A stretch of 15,000 nt of DNA from Chrysomallon squamiferum. Lineage: Eukaryota; Mollusca; Gastropoda; Neomphalida; Peltospiridae. Shown piece by piece: positions 7,656-13,657 of this stretch. How positions within the stretch are numbered: position 1 is the first letter of the stretch; each line of letters opens with the position of its first letter. The notes under the pieces are model-generated. The model did no database searches and was not told where the DNA came from. It saw only the letters and a program-made list of their open reading frames with translations. A program made the position numbers and the translations under genes. The stretch is taken from NCBI GenBank assembly GCA_012295275.1, contig CM022670.1:9345506-9360505 (forward strand), given 5' to 3'.

Positions 7656-7778
7656 TAATCAGATAAATAAACACAAGTCAACAACCACAACAACAGTTAT
7701 TTAAACAGTTTTCTACGGACCAGATCAGGGAGAAGATTTAAACAAAAGCTGTTATCATCTCTCCTACTTCTAGTCTGT

Positions 7779-7784
7779 CACGTG
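7779..7784. promoter_or_regulatory. CACGTG E-box in GTCACGTG context
   Basis: The palindromic E-box CACGTG, with the flank GTCACGTG typical of USF/MITF-like bHLH-zip sites. As a six-base word it proves nothing alone. Interest comes from its location in a repeat-poor segment. Confidence 0.2.
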
Positions 7785-7797
7785 TCTATTATTGCAG

Positions 7798-7825
7798 AAA
7801 TACATCCGCGTTGTTTGATTAAAAC
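7798..7825 (+). other. Candidate micro-exon flanked by strong splice-like sites
   Basis: A pyrimidine-leaning tract ending ATTATTGCAG (7797) and a donor GTGAGT (from 7826) enclose 28 bases containing CCGCG. Read from its third base the segment gives IHPRCLIK with two bases left over. Both splice words match consensus well, but the segment is very short and the frame is not confirmed by anything else. Confidence 0.13.
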
Positions 7826-7935
7826 GTGAGTAGTACAATACTAATACTAATCTGCAGCTTATCGTAAAAACATGGTTACACATAGACTTAACACTGAGCG
7901 AAAAGGTGAAGAGTTAAATATGTGACGCGTGTGCT

Positions 7936-7991
7936 TGTGTGCGTGCGCATGCGCATGCGTGTGAGTGTGTGTGTGTGTGTGCGTGTATGTA
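7936..7991. repeat. Alternating purine-pyrimidine tract (Z-DNA-prone)
   Basis: Strict purine-pyrimidine alternation runs from 7936 to 7963 (TG, CG and CA steps) and, after a single break at 7964, from 7965 to 7991 (mainly GT). The GC/GT-rich first half is the type of sequence most prone to Z-DNA. Confidence 0.8.
7944..7955. promoter_or_regulatory. Perfect NRF1-type palindrome TGCGCATGCGCA
   Basis: TGCGCATGCGCA matches the NRF1 consensus (YGCGCAYGCGCR) exactly, and a third ATGCG follows at once. NRF1 sites are usually promoter-proximal. Here the word lies within a GT/GC alternating repeat, so it may be a by-product of the repeat. Confidence 0.3.
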
Positions 7992-8093
7992 AAAACAAAA
8001 CACTAATAGAAGAATATTATATACACAGCACGAAGAATTATTTAAATATAAATAACAAGGTTTTATTTGTATTTACGATTGCTGGAATAAAAA

Positions 8094-8118
8094 AATATAT
8101 ATATATATATTTTTTTTG
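8094..8118. repeat. A7-(TA)n-T8 composite repeat
   Basis: GGAAT precedes an A-run, about nine TA units and T8. It is one member of the recurring pattern discussed for 1115, 8322 and 8727. Confidence 0.9.
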
Positions 8119-8321
8119 ATGGTTTATAATTTCTTATATGTGCATGTTTGTGTGGGTCGGTGTGGACGTGTATGTGCATTTGTGTAGGGTTTTTGTTTAT
8201 CTGAATGTAATTAACTACAATATCAGTCAAACCGCATTTAAATACAATACAGAATTAAAACCAATGCAACTTCTTGAAAGACATAATTTATATCTTCAAA
8301 GACACTGCTTGTAATTGGAAT
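8119..8321. other. Gene-free stretch with GT-rich start
   Basis: A GT-rich portion (about 8137-8190) is followed by ordinary AT-rich sequence. No exon or RNA gene is seen. Confidence 0.5.
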
Positions 8322-8348
8322 GTTATATATATATATATTTTTTTTTTA
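8322..8348. repeat. (TA)n-T10 composite repeat
   Basis: GGAATGT precedes about eight TA units and T10. On the minus strand this reads A10-(TA)n immediately 3' of the possible tRNA-like segment at 8360-8430, as expected for a SINE tail. Confidence 0.9.
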
Positions 8349-8432
8349 CTGTTAATTATATCAGACTGAATTTGAACCTGCTCGCTTTTCTAATTTCTTG
8401 CAAGTAAAAGAGCAAATTTTACACCACAGACG
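8349..8432 (-). mobile_element. Possible decayed tRNA-derived SINE head
   Basis: On the minus strand GGTTCAAATTC (complement of 8368-8378) matches the RNA polymerase III B box closely. An A-box-like TGGTGTAAAATTTG lies 48 bases upstream, and ACTTGCAAG sits where an anticodon arm would be. Spacing is a few bases longer than in a tRNA and the T-stem does not pair, so this is not a functional tRNA. The A10-(TA)n tail directly downstream fits a SINE. Without a consensus to compare it remains tentative. Confidence 0.25.
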
Positions 8433-8449
8433 ATAAATTAAACAAAACG

Positions 8450-8469
8450 AAAAAAAAAAAAAAAAAAAA
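8450..8469. repeat. A20 run
   Basis: Twenty A residues after AAACG. It is a simple mononucleotide run. Confidence 0.95.
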
Positions 8470-8724
8470 CCATCTGTTCTCTTGTATTAAAGTCAAATAG
8501 GTTCTAGTTATTACTTTGGCAGTTTATCGATTGGTAATGATTTTGCTGGAAGATTATCAATAACTGTAATCCAGCTTGAATCTCAGCTGTCCAAACTAAA
8601 AGACGAATGAAAATAAATAAATGAAAAAAGCCGTTTGGTCGGGCAGGTCGAGTAATCGTCATTGTAGTGGTGACAAATCGACAAATTTAAAAAGTCTACG
8701 GAGTAAAATCTACATTTTAGAATT
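8470..8724. other. Unique-looking stretch upstream of a TA/T repeat
   Basis: Repeat-poor sequence with several CpGs between 8620 and 8705. It contains the start of the short ATG frame described separately. Confidence 0.45.
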
Positions 8725-8827
8725 TTATATATATATATATATATTTTTTTTTCTTTCTTTTGCTTTACGTGTTGATGTTATACAGGATAATGTAGAATTT
8801 AATACAGTATTGTTTTCTAACACTTGA
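8621..8827 (+). CDS. Short ATG open frame with repeat-derived hydrophobic segment, doubtful
   Basis: A 68-codon frame begins MKKAVWSGRSSNRHCSGDKS, so the first 33 residues are basic, serine-rich and not repeat-derived. The (TA)n-T9 microsatellite is then read as YIYIYIFFFL, giving a pseudo-membrane segment. A mixed tail RVDVIQDNVEFNTV follows to TGA. The -3 position is T, a poor initiation context. No homologue is recognised. CpG-containing codons at the start differ from the neighbourhood, but length does not exceed chance. Confidence 0.12.
   Translation: MKKAVWSGRSSNRHCSGDKSTNLKSLRSKIYILEFYIYIYIFFFLSFALRVDVIQDNVEFNTVLFSNT
8727..8752. repeat. (TA)n-T9 composite repeat
   Basis: AGAATTT precedes about nine TA units and T9, followed by CTTTC. 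It is a third copy within 700 bases of the composite pattern at 8094 and 8322. Confidence 0.9.
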
Positions 8828-8913
8828 AACATTCCTGTCAGTCAAAATCCTCTTAAGCGCACAAAAATAGCCTCAATGAAAACAAAAACAACAAAAAAAT
8901 GATCAACTCAGAA

Positions 8914-8952
8914 AACACACACACACACACACAAAGAGAGAGAGAAAGAAAA
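8914..8952. repeat. (CA)n-(GA)n compound microsatellite
   Basis: About nine CA units pass through AA into about five GA units and then GAAA-like words. A-rich and T-rich runs follow to about 8987. Confidence 0.9.
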
Positions 8953-9049
8953 GAAAACGTTTAAAAAAAAAATCATTTTTTTTTTTTAGTAAAAACATAT
9001 TTTAAAAAGTAAACTAATCATGAAAAGGTTTGAAATTTGCGCCTTACAT

Positions 9050-9410
9050 ATATGAACATAAAATTTTTTCAGTAGATTTCACATACTTGTACAAAATAAT
9101 TATTTATTTTAATAAACGCACATTTGTCACTGCCTGCTGTGATTGATCTGTTGTTGTAATTATATCTCAGCATTAAGTGTATTTGAGACGCCGTCCAGTC
9201 GTGTGTGTGTGTGTCTTGTTATCATTCAGATCTTTGAGTTTATTAAATGATATAGGCTAGTAAAATCCAGGCGACTGAAGGTCATGAAATATTTACAAAT
9301 GGCCGCCAAATTTGCATATCATTAACCTGAACTGCGTAAACACAACGCAGAGGGTTTTGTAAACACAGATTACTCTTAACAGTTTGAACGTCCGTCTAAA
9401 TTTACTGGTT
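9050..9410. promoter_or_regulatory. Repeat-poor segment with clustered transcription-factor-like words
   Basis: In this largely repeat-free segment I see TTAAGTG (9173, NK2-type core), GGCCGCC (9301-9307), an octamer ATTTGCAT (9310-9317) extending to ATCATTAA, and two GTAAACA forkhead words (9336-9342 and 9359-9365). A short (GT)n lies at about 9199-9213. Each word is short. The grouping, with above-background CpG, makes an enhancer possible but unproven. Confidence 0.2.
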
Positions 9411-9491
9411 AAAAAAATAATAAATAATAATAATAAAAGAAAAAAATAAATTTGGAAAGGGAGTATTTAAAATAATCCTTTTGCTGATTCT

Positions 9492-9493
9492 GT

Positions 9494-9532
<39 letters not shown>

Positions 9533-9550
9533 TTCGTTTATTCGTTTGGT
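9492..9550. repeat. (TTTA)n tetranucleotide array with degenerate end
   Basis: About eleven TTTA units then change to TTTATTCG and TTTGGTTGG-like words. A T-rich tract follows at about 9600-9622. Confidence 0.95.
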
Positions 9551-9892
9551 TGGTTTCTTATTTGTTTATTTAGGTGTGCTTATTCGCTTACTGGGATGCT
9601 TTTTATTTTTTTTTTTTTTTTTATTTTGCTTTATTTTATAAAATATTTCAGAGTTGGCTTAATGATTTTCTTTGTCATCTTAGTACGGACATGAATAAAT
9701 CTAGTGTAAAAATAATTTCACCTTGTGTTTAATCCATTGTTGCACTAAATGATGATGATGTCGGGTTTCATTTATTGTTTCCTTCATATTCACAGCATTT
9801 TAGCTAAAGCGGAAATGATAAGCCATCAAAAAGCAGGTTAATGTATCAAATATATTTTACGAATTGACACGTAAATACTACACTGCAAAATA

Positions 9893-9893
<1 letters not shown>
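9551..9893. other. Gene-free AT-rich stretch
   Basis: It contains a T-rich tract (about 9600-9635), a GATGATGATG run near 9750, and unique sequence. No exon is called. Confidence 0.55.

Positions 9894-9950
<57 letters not shown>
9894..9950. repeat. (AAT)19 trinucleotide array
   Basis: About nineteen perfect AAT units in 57 bases. It is a clean and probably polymorphic microsatellite. Confidence 0.97.
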
Positions 9951-9951
<1 letters not shown>

Positions 9952-10159
9952 GTGTTAATAAATAACGGAGAACTTATTATAGGAGATAATTAATGTTGTT
10001 TCATTTTTAGCACATGATACAAGTTAGTTCCCTTGTCTGTATTAAAATAACTTTATGGTTGTGGCCGTGAATGTGCGCCATATTGCTTTTGAATTAATTT
10101 GGCGAATTTAGAGATACATAATAAGAAAATGCGCTCTTCGCTGCGATTCCATGTCTTTA
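9951..10159. other. Unique stretch, no gene called
   Basis: Mixed sequence with some CpG (GGCCGTGAATGTGCGCCATA near 10062, GGCGAATT near 10101, GCGCTCTTCGCTGCG near 10131). Nothing recognisable. Confidence 0.45.
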
Positions 10160-10262
10160 GAAAATAAATAAAATAAAATAAAATAATATTAAATTAAATT
10201 AAACAAACAAACAAAACAAAACAAAACAAAAACAACAACATGAGCAAGTAAAACAAACAAAA
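10160..10262. repeat. A-rich block of AAAT, AAAC and AAAAC units
   Basis: Successive short arrays of AAAT/AAAAT, AAACA and AAAAC, then AACAAC. They lie just beyond the possible donors of the minus-strand candidate exon, so inside its would-be intron. Confidence 0.85.
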
Positions 10263-10277
10263 ACAATATCCACTTAC

Positions 10278-10364
10278 AATAGCGCATACCTGGTAGGCTG
10301 TTGTAGATTTTGTCGTTGTTGTTGCAGTCAGAACATATAACGATAAAGTAACTAACATCAACAT
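10278..10364 (-). CDS. Candidate first coding exon with signal-peptide-like sequence
   Basis: On the minus strand an ATG at 10364 opens MLMLVTLSLYVLTATTTTKS followed by TTAYQ. This is a hydrophobic core then a threonine-rich stretch, as in a cleavable secretion signal. CAG|GTATGC offers a donor after 10290, and the stronger ATT|GTAAGTGG one after 10278; both leave in phase 0, giving 25 or 29 codons. An overlapping frame starts at an ATG at 10371 in better context (A at -3, G at +4), and a five-codon upstream frame begins at 10387. A full CRE lies about 80 bases upstream. No downstream exon is seen, and the ACA-rich part may derive from repeats. Confidence 0.22.
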
Positions 10365-10429
10365 TTTCCATTTTACCGTGACCACATATCGTACATAGAA
10401 ATCATAAAACAGTGAATTATTGCTATGTT

Positions 10430-10450
10430 GTCATAGAGCCAGTCTATGAC
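10430..10450. repeat. Hairpin with 8-bp arms overlapping the CRE
   Basis: GTCATAGA (10430-10437) and TCTATGAC (10443-10450) are exact reverse complements around GCCAG. The right arm runs into the CRE palindrome, so the site sits beside a small cruciform-capable structure. Confidence 0.6.
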
Positions 10451-10454
10451 GTCA
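10447..10454. promoter_or_regulatory. Full CRE palindrome TGACGTCA
   Basis: TGACGTCA within ATGACGTCAT is the full consensus for CREB/ATF factors. It lies 9 bases upstream of a plus-strand TATAAAAA and about 80 bases upstream of the minus-strand signal-peptide-like ATG, so it could serve either direction. Confidence 0.4.
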
Positions 10455-10463
10455 TAACAAAAG

Positions 10464-10471
10464 TATAAAAA
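10464..10471 (+). promoter_or_regulatory. TATA box on the plus strand downstream of the CRE
   Basis: TATAAAAA in the context AAAAGTATAAAAAAGTA. CRE followed by TATA is a usual arrangement in cAMP-responsive promoters and would place a start near 10495. In such AT-rich DNA the word is common, so the spacing to the CRE is the only real support. Confidence 0.25.
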
Positions 10472-10494
10472 AGTAATGCTGGTTGAGTATTTAT

Positions 10495-10604
10495 TTTGTT
10501 ATATTTTATAACCGTACTGACAAAGACTGCACAAGTCATTTAAAATACTATAAAATAGATAAATAAATATAATTATAATGGACGAAGGGTTTTTTAATAA
10601 CTAA
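10495..10604 (+). other. Possible 5' untranslated exon ending at a GTAAGT donor
   Basis: If transcription starts about 30 bases after the TATA element, the transcript would reach CTAA|GTAAGTAC at 10605. The only ATG in it (10578) opens an eight-codon frame ending TAA at 10602-10604, so this would be a leader with a small upstream frame. This is inferred from order and spacing only. Confidence 0.12.
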
Positions 10605-11171
10605 GTAAGTACATGTAAGATAGTTCCCTTACAAAAAAATAACGAAATGCAGTAAGAAGTAATAAATAAATAAAAAAAAATACATAAATAAAAGGAAACA
10701 AAATTACTCGCAGCTAAAAACCAAATACATACATACATACACATACATATATACATACATAATACATACATATATATTGCATTCACTATTAAACGACTAA
10801 ATAAGTAAATAAGTAAAACAATAACAACAAACAGCAGCAGCAACAGCAGAAACAACAACAACAACAACAAAAATAACAATAATAATTATAACAACCACTA
10901 ACAACCACAGTGAGGAGGAAGTACAAAAAAGCATTTGATGATTGTTTTAACAGATAAACGTGGACAGTCAAATGATTTGTATTATGCTGGCTGTAACCTG
11001 ATAGTGTGCACAGAGAAGTGACAGTACCTCCCGCTGTGATATGCCAATAATAATAATAATAATAATCAGTACGAAGGGTAATCAGGTATCCTTAATGCAT
11101 TCTGCAAACACTCCCTTTTTGATGACTAATACTTGTTTGTTTGATTTATTTCTGTGAGCTGTCACTTTCAG
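10605..11171. other. Gene-free stretch with TACA, CAA and AAT repeats (possible intron)
   Basis: It contains AAAT-like sequence (about 10659-10695), a (TACA)n block (about 10725-10775), a CAG/CAA-rich block (about 10832-10880) that would read poly-Q, and (AAT)n at 11046-11066. ACTAAT near 11125 could serve as a branch site for the acceptor at 11171. Confidence 0.5.
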
Positions 11172-11243
11172 TCTACGCACAGGATGAACATGTCAGCAAC
11201 AAGGACGTTGTTGATGATAACACCGAGACCGTCTACGTCACTG
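11172..11243 (+). CDS. Candidate internal exon, product unknown
   Basis: A fair acceptor (branch-like ACTAAT near 11125, pyrimidine-leaning tract, CTTTCAG ending 11171) precedes 72 bases that read, after two phase bases, YAQDEHVSNKDVVDDNTE then TVYVT, up to a weak donor G|GTATAC. Fourteen of 23 codons end in G or C and there are five CpGs, unlike the neighbourhood. The exon is symmetrical (phase 1 in and out). The peptide is acidic and hydrophilic. Upstream codons in the same frame (LILVCLIYFCELSLSV) are hydrophobic but have no ATG. If this is the first coding exon, ATG 11184 would give another frame, MNMSATRTLLMITPRPSTSL, also open to the donor. The minus strand is open too, so strand is not certain. 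Confidence 0.3.
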
Positions 11244-11261
11244 GTATACTGCATGTGACGT
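11235..11261. repeat. Hairpin placing the putative donor in its loop
   Basis: ACGTCAC (11235-11241) and GTGACGT (11255-11261) are exact complements with a 13-base loop that contains the GTATAC donor at 11244. A second pair, TCTACGT (11232-11238) and ACGTAGA (11276-11282), competes with it. GATGATAA is also directly repeated at 11213 and 11281. Confidence 0.55.
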
Positions 11262-11325
11262 TATCTCTGTTACAGACGTAGATGATAAAAAGCTTTCAGT
11301 AATGAACATGGAAATGCGTTGCAAA

Positions 11326-11380
11326 AATAATATTATTATGAAATGAAATAATAATTAATCATTATTATAATTATATTATT
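11326..11380. repeat. Imperfect AT-rich inverted repeat
   Basis: AATAATAT (11326-11333) pairs with ATATTATT (11373-11380), and the intervening AT-rich sequence is partly self-complementary, allowing a long imperfect hairpin. Confidence 0.5.
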
Positions 11381-11386
11381 CAGTTT

Positions 11387-11490
11387 CTACAACCACTACT
11401 ACACTACTGCTACTGTCACTATAATTACTACTACAATAACTGCTGCTGCAATAAAAACACTACTAATACTAACACTATTAATAACAGTAA
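11387..11490. repeat. Degenerate (ACT)n/(CTA)n trinucleotide region
   Basis: Some 100 bases are rich in ACT, CTA, CTG and AAT triplets with many substitutions, so this is an old decayed trinucleotide repeat. One plus-strand frame stays open without an ATG through the repeat and on to about 11560, ending NGLSPLF. The repeat itself explains much of that openness. Confidence 0.65.
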
Positions 11491-11499
11491 TAAATCCCT

Positions 11500-12362
11500 C
11501 GTGTCGCTTTTTAAACAAAATACTGTAGAAAGGGAGACTACTACGAATGGCTTGTCTCCGTTATTTTAAGCCTTAATTGTAATCTCGTTCATTTATCGAA
11601 AATTAATGTTTTAGCGTCAGATTTTAAACTTAATCAATATTTTTGTTTAAACTTTTGAATAGCTGAGAAAAAGGTTATAATAAATGTTACAGTTTATATT
11701 CTAATTTATTTATTTATTTTTTTTTTAAAATAACAATTCTCTTCTCGTTCATTTTTACGATGAATTCAAATTCAGCCGCGTTGTTTAGTGATTTGTACTT
11801 TTGTTATTTAATACTCTGCTGGATTTATCTAAGTTTTGAAAATAAATGAGTCTTTGTATTTATATTATTAGCAATTAACTCCCTAAGGCTTTTTTTTCTT
11901 TCTTTATTTTTTAATTTTTTTTTTTTCTGGACATACCACTCAGGCAAGAGATATAAAATTTGTTTTGTTATGAATTAAGACCAAAAATATATACATCCCA
12001 AAGTAATATATTTACCGAATTCGATACAGTTATAAAAATAAATGTAATATACATTCAGCTGCCGTACACAGTCTTGAGATATAATTAATAAACAACTCAT
12101 TCGTGACAACAACGTTCGATGGTAATGATGAGGCTATTGACCGACATCTTTTGTCTACAGTTCATCTATTACCGGCACGAACATAATGTCGTACACGGGT
12201 TAATGTGAAGAAGTATTGACAGAGCTCGCTATTACAAGAAACATTACTTCACAGTGATGACTCTGCATGACAGGCTTTGTGTTTGATCAGTCACAGTGGT
12301 ACTTGTACATCAATAACTTTTCCTAAATATTCTTTAAAAATAAAAAAACAATAGTAACAATC
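11500..12362. other. Gene-free stretch, partly unique sequence
   Basis: T-rich tracts occur at about 11705-11727 and 11888-11927. From about 12050 to 12300 the sequence is repeat-poor and more balanced, with short open frames on both strands (for example plus SFVTTTFDGNDEAIDRHLLS ending near 12181). No splice pair or domain supports either. Confidence 0.5.
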
Positions 12363-12490
12363 AAAAAAAAAAAAAATAATAATAATAATAATAATTAAAT
12401 TAAAAATTAAAAAAGAAAAATAGTCAAATAATCTCATAGAATAGAATAGGATAAAATAAAATAAAATTAAAATTAAAATTAACATTAAAA
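12363..12490. repeat. A14-(AAT)n and (AAAAT)n-like low-complexity block
   Basis: An A-run with about seven AAT units (to about 12395) is followed by A-rich spacer and then ATAAA/ATTAAA-like units (about 12440-12485). Confidence 0.9.
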
Positions 12491-12785
12491 TTGGATAAGA
12501 ATACAAATATTTAAAAGCGTTGTTCTTGGTTATTCCTTCGTATAAAAGATTTTCGGAGTCATTTTATACCAACAAAGCAAAGGGTAATCGCAAAATAAGT
12601 CGTTGTACGTCTGCTGTAGGGCAGTTTCGAAATAGGTCATAATTATATAAGTTAACTGTGAACAAGGCCATCCCTATAGTTTCCGCTTCACCGAGCGAAA
12701 GAAGCTATTTTCATTTACCTTCTGACTCTGTATTGGTTTCTATTTTTGTCTGCGATGTGCACCTTTTCTCTTCTTTCTTTTTTAG
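12491..12785. other. Repeat-poor stretch leading to a strong acceptor
   Basis: Mostly unique sequence with CpGs near 12520-12700. A good pyrimidine tract, CCTTTTCTCTTCTTTC then TTTTTTAG, ends at 12785. Confidence 0.4.
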
Positions 12786-12903
12786 TGTAATAACAGCGCT
12801 TCATCAAGATACCCTACTGTACATGACTGCATGTATATTTAGTCACCGTGTCAAGTGTAAACCGCACCTTTTACAAACCTGCTTGAATGGACGAATTCAA
12901 TGA
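12786..12903 (+). CDS. Candidate 3' terminal exon, product unknown
   Basis: After the strong acceptor at 12785 a frame entered in phase 2 reads VITALHQDTLLYMTACIFSH, then RVKCKPHLLQTCLNGRIQ, and stops at TGA 12901-12903. AATAAA follows at 12918-12923, close enough for a poly-A signal. The frame is also open upstream to 12658 but without an ATG. Its phase does not fit the exon ending at 11243. AATAAA is frequent here by chance. No domain is recognised. Confidence 0.18.
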
Positions 12904-12923
12904 GAAAATATCAAGGAAATAAA

Positions 12924-13264
12924 ATTGTTATGAGTAATACGGGGGACCAGGAAGACAGAGCTCACGCCCCACGTTACAGTCGTGCAACTGATGCGTGGAT
13001 TGTGTCTTTTGTTTGGTCACCTCGGAGTCGAGATGACATTATGAATCAGAATATATGCAGGCCTGGTTGTTTCTGAATATATTTCATGACTAGACAAAAT
13101 TCGTTACACCAAAGGTGGTGGTCGCCCTTTCAGCAGTTAAAAAGTCATTAGTGCCACCAATAATACCTGTGGTTTGCTTGTAGAAACAATTGACTTTTTT
13201 CTGTTGATGTAAAAATCAGTCGGATCTACATTATTCAAGGTTAATATGGTTTCATAAAAAATAA
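12924..13264. other. Repeat-poor, balanced-composition stretch
   Basis: This is one of the least AT-rich parts of the window (for example GGGGGACCAGGAAGACAGAG near 12941 and CACCTCGGAGTCGAGATGAC near 13018). No open frame of note and no recognised element. It may be a relic of a mobile element or a conserved non-coding segment. Confidence 0.4.
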
Positions 13265-13265
13265 C

Positions 13266-13316
13266 CATACATACATGCATACTACATATATATATATATA
13301 TATGCATGTATGTATG
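13266..13316. repeat. Perfect 16-bp inverted repeat around a (TA)n loop
   Basis: CATACATACATGCATA (13266-13281) and TATGCATGTATGTATG (13301-13316) are exact complements with a 19-base, mostly TA spacer. The structure leads directly into (GT)n and then a long (GA)n tract. Confidence 0.95.
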
Positions 13317-13349
13317 TGTGTATGTTTTGTATGTGTGTGTGTGTGTGTT
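13317..13349. repeat. (GT)n tract with ATGTTTTG interruption
   Basis: GTGTATG, an interruption, then about ten GT units, linking the hairpin to the GA tract. Confidence 0.9.
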
Positions 13350-13353
13350 TGCG

Positions 13354-13657
<304 letters not shown>

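Larger units (their letters stand above)
7656..7921. other. Repeat-poor, mixed-composition stretch
   Basis: This segment is less AT-rich and has no microsatellite. It holds an E-box (CACGTG, 7779-7784), a splice-flanked 28-base segment (7798-7825) and several CpGs. It could be a conserved non-coding element, but no gene is called. Confidence 0.4.

Noticed and set aside
7922-8119. Plus-strand frame with valine/cysteine/arginine repeats
   Set aside because: Derived from the GT/GC alternating tract and a non-ATG start.
10832-10880. Poly-glutamine frame on the plus strand
   Set aside because: CAG/CAA repeat between stops with no exon boundaries; a simple-repeat artefact.
10601-10971. Minus-strand leucine- and cysteine-rich frames
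   Set aside because: Translations of the TACA, CAA and AAT repeats in 10659-10880.
11387-11565. Long ATG-less open frame rich in Asn, Tyr, Cys and Thr
   Set aside because: Openness is mostly due to the decayed ACT/CTA trinucleotide repeat; no start codon or clear splice boundaries.
12050-12300. Protein-like short frames on both strands
   Set aside because: Neither frame has an ATG or flanking splice sites, and both strands being open argues for chance.
12291-12506. Minus-strand 71-codon hydrophobic frame
   Set aside because: Runs through A/AAT and AAAAT repeats; composition explained by them.
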